From Thermomonas flagellata (GTDB lineage: Bacteria > Pseudomonadota > Gammaproteobacteria > Xanthomonadales > Xanthomonadaceae), in the NCBI RefSeq assembly GCF_022419185.1, contig NZ_JAJOZK010000008.1:62001-126000 (forward strand): a stretch of 64,000 nt of DNA, read 5' to 3'. Below are positions 9,122-16,941 of the stretch, piece after piece (the stretch's first letter is position 1; each line of letters begins with the position of its first letter). A model generated the notes under the pieces. That model did not search any database. It saw only the letters and a list, made by a program, of their open reading frames with translations, and was not told where the DNA came from. The position numbers were made by a program, and so were the translations under genes.

Positions 9122-9877
9122 ATGCCCAACCGCCCGCTCGTCGGAGTCCCGATGGACCGCCGGATGCTCGGACCGCATCCGTTCCATGTCGTCGGCGACA
9201 AGTACCTGCGAGCGCTGGTGGAGGCGGCCGACGCCATCCCGGTGCCGCTGCCGAGCTGGTCGCCACCGCTGGACATGGCGCCGCTGCTGGACCGCCTGGA
9301 CGGCCTGCTGCTCACCGGCTCGCCGAGCAACATTGCGCCGGAGCGCTATCCGGGCGGATACGGCTGGGACGGCAACCTGCTCGATCCCGAACGCGACGCC
9401 ACCACCCTGCCGCTGGTGCAGGAGGCGATCGCGCGGCGGCTGCCGCTGCTGGCGATCTGCCGCGGCCTGCAGGAGGTGAACGTCGCCCTCGGCGGCAGCC
9501 TGTACCCGCAGGTGCACGCGGTGCCCGGGATGCTGGACCACCGCGAGCCCGCCGACGCGCCGCTGGAGGTGCAGTACGGCCCGGCGCACCCGGTGCGCTT
9601 GGCGCCCGGCGGGCTGCTGCGGCGGCTGGCCGGGCGCGACGAGGTGGTGGTCAATTCGCTGCACGGGCAGGGCATCGCCACCCTCGCCCGCGGGCTGGTG
9701 GTGGAGGCCACCGCGCCGGACGGGTTGGTGGAGGCGGTGCGGCTGCCGCAGGTGCCGTTCCTGCTCGGGGTGCAGTGGCACCCGGAGTGGCGGGCCTGCG
9801 CGAACCCGCTGTCGCGCGCGATCTTCCGTGCCTTCGGCGCGGCCTGCCGCGGCCAGGCCCTGGACGAGGTGGCCTGA
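9122..9877 (+). CDS. puuD: Gamma-glutamyl-GABA hydrolase (class I glutamine amidotransferase-like)
   Basis: Hydrolase of 251 residues releasing glutamate and GABA from gamma-glutamyl-GABA; the homologue in Pseudomonas is SpuA. The class I amidotransferase triad is visible: nucleophile Cys113 (AICRGLQEVN), His220 and Glu222 (GVQWHPEW). LLLTGSPSNI (62-71) and NSLHGQGI (178-185) are family segments. The ATG at 9122 follows GGGGGTG. An upstream in-frame ATG at 8972 would run through the operator region and is rejected. Only 2 nt separate its stop from the next start, so it heads an operon of eight genes. Confidence 0.92.
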   Translation: MPNRPLVGVPMDRRMLGPHPFHVVGDKYLRALVEAADAIPVPLPSWSPPLDMAPLLDRLDGLLLTGSPSNIAPERYPGGYGWDGNLLDPERDATTLPLVQEAIARRLPLLAICRGLQEVNVALGGSLYPQVHAVPGMLDHREPADAPLEVQYGPAHPVRLAPGGLLRRLAGRDEVVVNSLHGQGIATLARGLVVEATAPDGLVEAVRLPQVPFLLGVQWHPEWRACANPLSRAIFRAFGAACRGQALDEVA

Positions 9878-9879
9878 GC

Positions 9880-11289
9880 ATGGCCGGCGCGGGCAAGGGC
9901 GGCAAGCGGCGCGCGGCGCGCGTACCGGCGGCGGGCGAGGGCCCGGGCGAGGAGGCCGCGCTCAAGCGCTGGCTGCGCGAGCACCGCATCACCGAGGTCG
10001 AGTGCCTGGTGCCGGACTTCACCGGCAACGCGCGCGGCAAGATCATCCCGGCGCCGAAGTTCTCGCACGACTACGGCACCCGCCTGCCGGAGGGAATCTT
10101 CGTCACCACCGTGACCGGCGACTATCCGGACGAGTACTACGAGCTGGTGCAGCCGACCGACTCGGACATGTACCTGCGCCCGGACCCGGGCACGGTGCGG
10201 GTGGTGCCGTGGGCGACCGATCCCACCGCGCAGGTGATCCACGACTGCTTCAAGAGCGACGGCCGCCCGCACGAGCTGGCGCCGCGCAACGTGCTGCGCC
10301 GGGTGCTGGCGCTGTACGAGGGGCTCGGGCTGCGCCCGATCGTGGCGCCGGAGCTGGAGTTCTTCCTGGTCCAGAAGAACACCGACCCCGACTTCCCGCT
10401 GCAGCCGCCGGCCGGGCGCTCCGGGCGGCCGGAGACCGCGCGCCAGAGCTACTCGATCGACGCGGTCAACGAGTTCGACCCGATCCTGGACATGATGTAC
10501 GACTTCGCCGAGGCGATGGAGCTGGACGTGGACACCCTGGTCCACGAGTCCGGCGCCGCCCAGCTCGAGGTCAACTTCGTCCACGACGACCCGATGTCGC
10601 GCGCCGACCAGGTGTTCCTGTTCAAGCGCGCGATGCGCGAGGCCGCGCTGCGCCACGGCGTGTACGCCACCTTCCTGGCCAAGCCGATGGAGAACGAGCC
10701 GGGCAGCGCCATGCACATCCACCAGAGCATGGTCGATGCGCGCGGCCGCAACCTGTTCGCGGGCGGCAAGCCCGGCCGCCACAGCGCGCTGTTCCTGCAC
10801 TACCTGGGCGGGCTGCAGAAGTACGTGCCGATGGCGATGCCGTTCTTCGCCCCGAACGTCAATTCCTACCGCCGGCTGGCGCTGGGCGAGGTTGCGCCGA
10901 TCAACGTGCAGTGGGGCTACGACAACCGCACCTGCGGGCTGCGGGTGCCGATGGACTCGCCGGAGAACACCCGGGTCGAGAGCCGCTTCGCCGGCTCCGA
11001 CGCCAACCCCTACCTGGCGATGGCGGCGACCCTGGCCTGCGGCTACCTCGGCATCGTCGAGCGCCTGCAGCCGACCGCGCCGCTGTCCGGTAGCGCGCAG
11101 GAGCATGGCTACGGCCTGCCGCGCACGCTGGAGGAATCGCTGCGCATGCTGTCCGGCTGCCGCGCGCTGACCGAACTGCTGGGCCCCCGCTTCGTGGAGG
11201 CGTTCGTGGCGGTCAAGCAGAAGGAATACCAGACCTATTTCCGCGTGATCAGCTCGTGGGAACGCGAGTTCCTGCTGCTCACCGTCTAG
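9880..11289 (+). CDS. Gamma-glutamylpolyamine synthetase (glutamine synthetase family), copy 2 (SpuB-like)
   Basis: Second GS-family ligase, 469 residues, with a basic, low-complexity N-terminal extension of about 25 residues. GS motifs: PDFTGNARGKI, PELEFFLV, GSAMHIHQSM, NVNSYRRLALGEVAPINVQWGYDNRT split around the ATP site, and ESRFAGSDANPYLAMA. It starts 2 nt after the puuD stop and is followed 21 nt later by the aminotransferase gene. Its position matches spuB in the Pseudomonas spu operon. The divergence from copy 1 suggests a different acceptor (for example spermidine versus putrescine), but the sequence does not show which. Confidence 0.88.
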   Translation: MAGAGKGGKRRAARVPAAGEGPGEEAALKRWLREHRITEVECLVPDFTGNARGKIIPAPKFSHDYGTRLPEGIFVTTVTGDYPDEYYELVQPTDSDMYLRPDPGTVRVVPWATDPTAQVIHDCFKSDGRPHELAPRNVLRRVLALYEGLGLRPIVAPELEFFLVQKNTDPDFPLQPPAGRSGRPETARQSYSIDAVNEFDPILDMMYDFAEAMELDVDTLVHESGAAQLEVNFVHDDPMSRADQVFLFKRAMREAALRHGVYATFLAKPMENEPGSAMHIHQSMVDARGRNLFAGGKPGRHSALFLHYLGGLQKYVPMAMPFFAPNVNSYRRLALGEVAPINVQWGYDNRTCGLRVPMDSPENTRVESRFAGSDANPYLAMAATLACGYLGIVERLQPTAPLSGSAQEHGYGLPRTLEESLRMLSGCRALTELLGPRFVEAFVAVKQKEYQTYFRVISSWEREFLLLTV

Positions 11290-11310
11290 CCCCGGAGGAG
11301 ACCGCCGCGC

Positions 11311-12690
11311 ATGACCACCGACCCGGCCCTGGCCACCCTGCAGCAACTGGATGCGCGGCACCACCTGCACCCGTTCAACGACAACGCCGCGCTCGCGCGC
11401 AAGGGCACCCGCATCCTGGTGCGCGGCGAGGGCTGCCACGTGTGGGACGCGCACGGCCAGCGCCTGCTGGACGCGTTCGCCGGGCTGTGGTGCGTCAACG
11501 TCGGCTACGGCCGGCGCGAACTCGGCGAGGCCGCGGCGCGGCAGATGGACACCCTGGCCTACTACAACAGCTTCTTCGCCTGCACCACCGAGCCGACCGT
11601 GCGCCTGGCCGCCAAGCTGGCGGAGCTGGCGCCGGGCGACCTCAACCACGCCTTCTTCACCAACTCCGGCTCGGAGGCCAACGACACCATCCTGCGCATG
11701 GTGCGGCATTTCTGGGCGGTCCAGGACCGGCCGCAGAAAAACATCGTGATCGGCCGCCGCAACGGCTACCACGGCTCGACCGTGGCCGGCGCCAGCCTCG
11801 GCGGGATGGCCGTGATGCACCGCCAGGGCGGGCTGCCGATCCCGGACATCCACCACATCGACCCGCCGTTCTGGTTCGCCGACGGCGGCGACCTCGACCC
11901 GGACGCCTACGGCCTGCTCGCCGCGCGCCGGCTGGAGCAGAAGATCCTCGAGCTCGGCCCGGAGCGGGTGGCCGCCTTCATCGGCGAGCCGATCATGGGC
12001 GCGATCGGGGTGTGGATCCCGCCGCGCACCTACTGGCCGGAGGTCGAGCGCATCTGCCGCGCCTACGACGTGCTGCTGATCGCCGACGAGGTGATCTGCG
12101 GCTTCGGCCGCACTGGCGAGTGGTTCGGCCAGCAGTACTTCGGGTTCCAGGCCGACATCATGCCGATCGCCAAAGGCCTGAGCTCGGGCTACATCCCGAT
12201 CGGCGCGGTGATGTTCAACGACCGCGTGGCCGGCGTGCTGAAGGAACGCGGCGGCGAGCTGGCGCACGGCTACACCTATTCGGGGCACCCGGTGTGCGCC
12301 GCGGTCGCGCTGGAGAACATCCGCCTGCTGCAGGAGGAGGGCATCGTCGAGCGCGCCCGCCGCGAGATCGCGCCCTACCTGGCCGAGCGCTGGGCGCAGC
12401 TGGGCGAGCACCCGCTGGTCGGCGAGGCGCGCATCGCCGGGCTGGTCGGCGCGCTCGAGCTGGTCCCGGACAAGCGCGTGCGCCGCGGCTTCCCGGAGCC
12501 GGGCAAGGTCGGCACCCTGTGCCGCGACCTCGCCCTCGAGGAAGGGCTGATCCTGCGCGCCACCTACGACGCCATGCTGCTGTCGCCGCCGCTGGTGATA
12601 GGCCGCGCCGAGGTGGACGAGCTGTTCGAGAAGGCCTGGCGCGCGCTCGACCGCACCGCGCGCGCGATCGGCCATGCGAGCGCGGCCTGA
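11311..12690 (+). CDS. spuC: Putrescine (polyamine)--pyruvate aminotransferase, SpuC-like
   Basis: Class III PLP aminotransferase of 459 residues. It resembles Pseudomonas SpuC over long stretches (LDAFAGLWCVNVGYG, TNSGSEANDTILRMVRHFW, EVICGFGRTGEWFG). Asp259 and Schiff-base Lys288 (PIAKGLSSGY) are the cofactor residues. SpuC transfers an amino group from putrescine to pyruvate, giving 4-aminobutanal and alanine. Position after puuD and the GS gene reproduces the spu order. Because no gabT/puuE homologue lies in the window, this enzyme or BauA might also transaminate GABA; that is inference. Alanine formed could be recycled by Ald. Confidence 0.9.
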   Translation: MTTDPALATLQQLDARHHLHPFNDNAALARKGTRILVRGEGCHVWDAHGQRLLDAFAGLWCVNVGYGRRELGEAAARQMDTLAYYNSFFACTTEPTVRLAAKLAELAPGDLNHAFFTNSGSEANDTILRMVRHFWAVQDRPQKNIVIGRRNGYHGSTVAGASLGGMAVMHRQGGLPIPDIHHIDPPFWFADGGDLDPDAYGLLAARRLEQKILELGPERVAAFIGEPIMGAIGVWIPPRTYWPEVERICRAYDVLLIADEVICGFGRTGEWFGQQYFGFQADIMPIAKGLSSGYIPIGAVMFNDRVAGVLKERGGELAHGYTYSGHPVCAAVALENIRLLQEEGIVERARREIAPYLAERWAQLGEHPLVGEARIAGLVGALELVPDKRVRRGFPEPGKVGTLCRDLALEEGLILRATYDAMLLSPPLVIGRAEVDELFEKAWRALDRTARAIGHASAA

Positions 12691-12816
12691 ACGGCCGGCC
12701 GCGTCCCGTTTTTCGTGGTATGCAGTGAAGTGACGCAGAGGGAGCCGGACCTGCAGGACGCATCGCCGCTGGCGCCGCCGCCAGCCCGCTGGCCATCGCT
12801 TGGGAGGGAGTGAGGA

Positions 12817-13959
12817 ATGAACGCCAAGACCGTGTTGCTGCTCGCGCTCGCGCTGCTGGCCGGCGCCTGCGGCAAGCCGCCGGCCGCGGACACCGCGTCC
12901 GCCGCCGCCGGCAAGCCCGGCGCCGACGCCGGGGCCAAGACCCTGAACGTCTACAACTGGTCGGACTACATCGCCGAGAACACCATCCCGGACTTCGAGA
13001 AGCAGACCGGGATCAAGGTCACCTACGACGTGTTCGACTCCAACGAGGTGCTGGAGGCCAAGCTGATGGCCGGCGCCACCGGCTACGACATCGTGGTGCC
13101 CTCGCTGAACTTCCTCGGGCGCCAGATCAAGGCCGGGGTGTTCCTGCCGCTGGACAAGAGCAAGCTGCCCAACTACAAGAACCTCGACCCCAAGCTGATG
13201 GCGATCATCGCCCAGCTCGACCCCGGCAACCAGTACGGCATCCCGTACATGTGGGGCACCGTCGGCATCGGCTATAACGTCAACAAGGTCAAGGCGCTGC
13301 TCGGCGACAAGGCGCCGGTCGACAGCTGGGCGCTGGTGTTCGACCCGGCCAACGCGGCCAAGCTCAAGTCCTGCGGCCTGACCATGCTGGACTCGCCGAC
13401 CGACATCCTGTCGGCCGCGCTCAAGTACCAGGGCGCCGACCCCAACACCCGCGACGCGGCCACCATCCAGAAGGCCGCAGACCTGGTGATGAAGGTGCGC
13501 CCGTACATCACCTACTTCCACTCCTCGCAGTACATCAACGACCTGGCCAACGGCGACGTGTGCGTCTCGGTCGGCTGGTCGGGCGACGTGTTCCAGGCCC
13601 GCAACCGCGCGCGCGAGGCCAAGAACGGGGTCGAGCTGGCCTACAGCATCCCCAAGGAGGGCGCGCAGATGTGGTTCGACATGATGGCGATCCCGAAGGA
13701 CGCCAAGCACGTGGACAACGCGCTGGCGTTCCTCAACTACCTGATGGAGCCGAAGGTCATCGCCGACGACAGCAACTTCATCGCCTATGCCAACGCCAAC
13801 GCCGCGGCCACCCAGTACGTGGATCCGGCGGTGCGCGACAACCCGGCGATCTACCCGCCGCCGGCGGTGATGGACAAGCTGTTCCTGCTGCAGGTGCTGC
13901 CGCCCGACCTCGACCGCGTCTACAACCGCGCCTGGACCGCGATCAAGACCGGCCGCTGA
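12817..13959 (+). CDS. potF: Polyamine ABC transporter substrate-binding protein (PotF/SpuD type)
   Basis: Solute-binding protein of 380 residues for putrescine or spermidine. The N-terminus has a hydrophobic stretch ending LLAGAC (Cys18), a lipobox-like site, then an Ala/Gly/Pro/Asp-rich linker, so it may be a lipid-anchored binding protein. The mature part begins TLNVYNWSDYIAENTIPDFE, the canonical PotF/SpuD start. NSDWxD-type binding segments (VGWSGDVFQARNRA) and DMMAIPKDAKH follow. It is 126 nt after spuC and before the ATPase gene. Pseudomonas has two binding proteins here (SpuD, SpuE); only one is present. Confidence 0.92.
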   Translation: MNAKTVLLLALALLAGACGKPPAADTASAAAGKPGADAGAKTLNVYNWSDYIAENTIPDFEKQTGIKVTYDVFDSNEVLEAKLMAGATGYDIVVPSLNFLGRQIKAGVFLPLDKSKLPNYKNLDPKLMAIIAQLDPGNQYGIPYMWGTVGIGYNVNKVKALLGDKAPVDSWALVFDPANAAKLKSCGLTMLDSPTDILSAALKYQGADPNTRDAATIQKAADLVMKVRPYITYFHSSQYINDLANGDVCVSVGWSGDVFQARNRAREAKNGVELAYSIPKEGAQMWFDMMAIPKDAKHVDNALAFLNYLMEPKVIADDSNFIAYANANAAATQYVDPAVRDNPAIYPPPAVMDKLFLLQVLPPDLDRVYNRAWTAIKTGR

Positions 13960-13965
13960 GCGCGC

Positions 13966-13987
13966 GCCGCCGCCCGCGGGCGGCGGC
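13966..13987. repeat. 22-bp perfect GC palindrome after potF
   Basis: GCCGCCGCCCG directly followed by its exact complement CGGGCGGCGGC, 6 nt after the potF stop and 45 nt before potG. No U-tract follows, so it is not a classical terminator. A stem here could stabilise the upstream binding-protein mRNA and give it higher expression than the permease genes. Confidence 0.6.
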
Positions 13988-14032
13988 CGCATCCCGTTTC
14001 CCGCAGCACGACCCGCCAGGAGCCTGCCGCCG

Positions 14033-15181
14033 ATGGCCAATCCGCATCCCCACCACCATCCCCACGGGCACGAGCGCGAGGCGCACCTGGGCGCCGACGG
14101 CTACCTGCGGATCGAGGCGCTGCGCAAGGAGTTCGACGGGGTGGTGGCGGTCGACGGGGTCAGCCTGTCGGTGCGCAAGGGCGAGATCTTCGCCCTGCTC
14201 GGGGCCTCCGGCTGCGGCAAGTCCACCCTGCTGCGGATGCTGGCCGGGTTCGAGCGCCCGACCGCCGGCCGGATCGCGCTGGACGGCGCGGACCTGGCCG
14301 CGCTGCCGCCGTACGAGCGCCCGGTCAACATGATGTTCCAGTCCTACGCGCTGTTCCCGCACATGACGGTGGAGCAGAACATCGCGTTCGGGCTCAAGCA
14401 GGACGGACTGCCGAAGGCGCAGGTGCAGCGCCGGGTGGAGGAGATGCTGGCGCTGGTGCACCTGGAGCACGCCGCGCGGCGCAAGCCGCACCAGATCTCC
14501 GGCGGCCAGCAGCAGCGGGTGGCGCTGGCGCGCTCGCTGGCGAAGGGGCCCAAGCTGCTGCTGCTGGACGAGCCGATGGGCGCGCTCGACAAGAAGCTGC
14601 GCGCGGAGATGCAGCTGGAGGTGGTCAACATCATCGAGCGCCTGGGCGTCACCTGCGTGCTGGTCACCCACGACCAGGAGGAGGCGATGACCATGGCGCA
14701 CCGGCTGGCGATCATGGACGCCGGCAAGGTCATGCAGGTCGGCACCCCGGACGAGGTGTACGAGCAGCCGGCCAACCGCTTCGCGGCGCAGTTCATCGGC
14801 ACCGTCAACATGCTCGAGGGCACGATCGAGGAGGACGAGCCGGACCACGTCACCATCCGCTGCGCGGCGCTGCCGGAGCCGGTCTGGGTGGGGCACGGCG
14901 TGACCGGCTTTGCGGGCATGCCGGTGGGGCTGGCGCTGCGCCCGGAGAAGCTGCACCTGTGCAAGGAGCGCCCGGCGCGGCTGCGCAACGCGGTGCAGGG
15001 CACGATCGAGGAGATCGCCTACTTCGGCAGCCACAGCGTGTACCACGTGCGCCTGCCCAGCGGCTTCAAGATGCTCGCGCACCTGGCCAACGCGCGGCGC
15101 TGGGACTCGGAGAGCTTCACCTGGCATGAGCAGGTGTGGGTCGGCTGGGACGACCTGGCCGGCGTGGTGCTCACCGCATGA
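14033..15181 (+). CDS. potG: Polyamine ABC transporter ATP-binding protein
   Basis: ATPase subunit of 382 residues. Walker [10 protein letters not shown] (57-65), signature [14 protein letters not shown], Walker [14 protein letters not shown]-loop VTHDQEEA, then a TOBE-like C-terminal domain from about residue 260 ([18 protein letters not shown]). The first 13 residues are unusual: [13 protein letters not shown], seven histidines before the normal PotG sequence starts near residue 23. Whether the extension binds metal is unknown. Its stop overlaps the potH start by 4 nt (ATGA), so the ATPase and permeases are coupled. Confidence 0.93.
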   Translation: MANPHPHHHPHGHEREAHLGADGYLRIEALRKEFDGVVAVDGVSLSVRKGEIFALLGASGCGKSTLLRMLAGFERPTAGRIALDGADLAALPPYERPVNMMFQSYALFPHMTVEQNIAFGLKQDGLPKAQVQRRVEEMLALVHLEHAARRKPHQISGGQQQRVALARSLAKGPKLLLLDEPMGALDKKLRAEMQLEVVNIIERLGVTCVLVTHDQEEAMTMAHRLAIMDAGKVMQVGTPDEVYEQPANRFAAQFIGTVNMLEGTIEEDEPDHVTIRCAALPEPVWVGHGVTGFAGMPVGLALRPEKLHLCKERPARLRNAVQGTIEEIAYFGSHSVYHVRLPSGFKMLAHLANARRWDSESFTWHEQVWVGWDDLAGVVLTA

Positions 15182-16092
15182 ACGCGCCCCGGTTGCTGCG
15201 CAGGCTGCTGCCGCACCCGCGCTGGGCGGTGATCGCGGTGCCGTACCTGTGGATGCTGGTGTTCTTCGCGGTGCCGTTCCTGATCGTGCTGAAGATCTCG
15301 TTCGCCGAGCCGCTGATCGCGCAGCCGCCGTTCACCCCGCTGCTGCAGTGGAGCGACCGCGCGGTCCAGGTCACCCTCCACTTCAAGAACTACCTGTTCC
15401 TGCTCAAGGACGACCTGTACGTGCTGGCCTACCTGGGCTCGCTGCGGATCGCGGCGGTCTCCACCCTGCTGGCGCTGCTGGTCGGCTATCCGATTGCGTG
15501 GGCGCTCACCCGGCTCTCGCCGGCGACGCGCAACGTGGCCCTGATGCTGGTGATCCTGCCCTCGTGGACCTCGTTCCTGATCCGCATCTACGCCTGGATC
15601 GGGATCCTCAAGAACAACGGCCTGCTCAACAACCTGCTGCTCGGGCTGGGCGTGATCCAGCAGCCGCTGGAGATCCTGCACACCCCGCTGGCGGTCTACA
15701 TCGGCGTGGTCTACGCCTACCTGCCGTTCATGGTGCTGCCGCTGTACTCGACCCTGGTCAAGCTCGACGACCGCCTGCTGGAAGCCGCGCACGACCTCGG
15801 CGCGCGCCCGTGGCAGGCGTTCTGGCGGATCACCCTGCCGCTGAGCATGCCGGGGATCGTGGCCGGCTCGCTGCTGGTGTTCATCCCGGTGGTCGGCGAG
15901 TTCGTGATCCCCGAGCTGCTCGGCGGGCCGGACACGCTGATGATCGGCAAAGTGCTGTGGGACGAGTTCTTCAACAACCGCGACTGGCCGGTGGCCTCGG
16001 CGGTGGCGATCGTCATGCTGCTGCTGCTGATCGTGCCGATGACGGTGTTCCACCACTACCAGTCGCGCGACCTGGAGAAGCGGCTGGTATGA
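15178..16092 (+). CDS. potH: Polyamine ABC transporter permease PotH
   Basis: Inner-membrane permease of 304 residues with about six hydrophobic segments (first WMLVFFAVPFLIVLKISF). The cytoplasmic EAA loop EAAHDLGARPWQAFWRITLP, which docks on the ATPase, is present. It starts at ATG 15178 inside the potG stop (ATGA overlap) and its stop overlaps the potI start in the same way. With PotF, PotG and PotI it forms the uptake system supplying the catabolic enzymes upstream. Confidence 0.92.
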   Translation: MNAPRLLRRLLPHPRWAVIAVPYLWMLVFFAVPFLIVLKISFAEPLIAQPPFTPLLQWSDRAVQVTLHFKNYLFLLKDDLYVLAYLGSLRIAAVSTLLALLVGYPIAWALTRLSPATRNVALMLVILPSWTSFLIRIYAWIGILKNNGLLNNLLLGLGVIQQPLEILHTPLAVYIGVVYAYLPFMVLPLYSTLVKLDDRLLEAAHDLGARPWQAFWRITLPLSMPGIVAGSLLVFIPVVGEFVIPELLGGPDTLMIGKVLWDEFFNNRDWPVASAVAIVMLLLLIVPMTVFHHYQSRDLEKRLV

Positions 16093-16931
16093 ACGCGTCC
16101 TCCGCGCGCTGGGGCAACCGTCTGGTCCTGCTGCTGGGGTTCGCGTTCCTGTACGCGCCGATCCTGAGCCTGGTGGTGTACTCGTTCAACGAGTCGCGCC
16201 TGGTCACGGTGTGGTCGGGGTTCTCGACCAAGTGGTACGGCGAGCTGCTGGCCGACCGCGAGATCCTGGACGCGGCGTGGATGAGCCTGCGCCTGGCGGT
16301 GTTCACCGCGACCGCGGCGCTGGTGCTGGGCACGCTGGCGGCGATGCTGCTGACCCGGTTCCGGCGCTTCCCCGGCAAGACCCTGTTCGGCGCGCTGGTG
16401 ACCGCGCCCCTGGTGATGCCGGACGTCATCATCGGCCTGTCGCTGCTGCTGCTGTTCGTCACCCTGGGCGAGCTGCTCGGCACCCCGATCCCGCGCGGCA
16501 TGCTGACCATCTGGATCGCGCAGACCACCTTCTCGGTGGCGTTCGTGAGCGTGACCGTGGCCTCGCGCCTGTCCGCGCTCGACCGCTCGCTGGAGGAGGC
16601 GGCGATGGACCTCGGCGCGACCCGGGTCAAGGTGTTCTTCCAGATCACCCTGCCGATCGTGGCCCCGGCGCTGCTGGCCGGCTGGCTGCTGGCGTTCACC
16701 CTGTCGCTGGACGACCTGGTGGTGGCCAGCTTCGTGGCGGGGCCGTCCTCGACCACCCTGCCGATGAAGGTGTTCTCGTCGGTGCGGCTCGGGGTGAGCC
16801 CGAAGATCAACGCGCTGGCGACGCTGCTGATCCTGGCGGTGTCGGCGGCGGCCGTGGTCGGCTGGTGGCTGATGGCGCGCGAGGAGCGCCGGCGCCGGCG
16901 CGACGTGGCGCTGGCGGCCCAGCGCGGCTGA
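16089..16931 (+). CDS. potI: Polyamine ABC transporter permease PotI
   Basis: Second permease subunit, 280 residues, about six membrane spans, with EAA loop EEAAMDLGATRVKVFFQITLP. LAFTLSLDDLVVASFVAGP is the segment typical of PotI/PotC permeases. A strongly basic C-terminal tail (EERRRRRDV) lies on the cytoplasmic side. It starts at ATG 16089, overlapping the potH stop (ATGA), and ends 10 nt before sad, so the dehydrogenase is probably cotranscribed. Confidence 0.92.
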   Translation: MNASSARWGNRLVLLLGFAFLYAPILSLVVYSFNESRLVTVWSGFSTKWYGELLADREILDAAWMSLRLAVFTATAALVLGTLAAMLLTRFRRFPGKTLFGALVTAPLVMPDVIIGLSLLLLFVTLGELLGTPIPRGMLTIWIAQTTFSVAFVSVTVASRLSALDRSLEEAAMDLGATRVKVFFQITLPIVAPALLAGWLLAFTLSLDDLVVASFVAGPSSTTLPMKVFSSVRLGVSPKINALATLLILAVSAAAVVGWWLMAREERRRRRDVALAAQRG

Positions 16932-16941
16932 GGAGGAGGCG

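Noticed and set aside
9346-14040. A 1564-codon open frame on the - strand
   Set aside because: Antisense to puuD, the GS gene, spuC and potF, all of which have clear catalytic residues.
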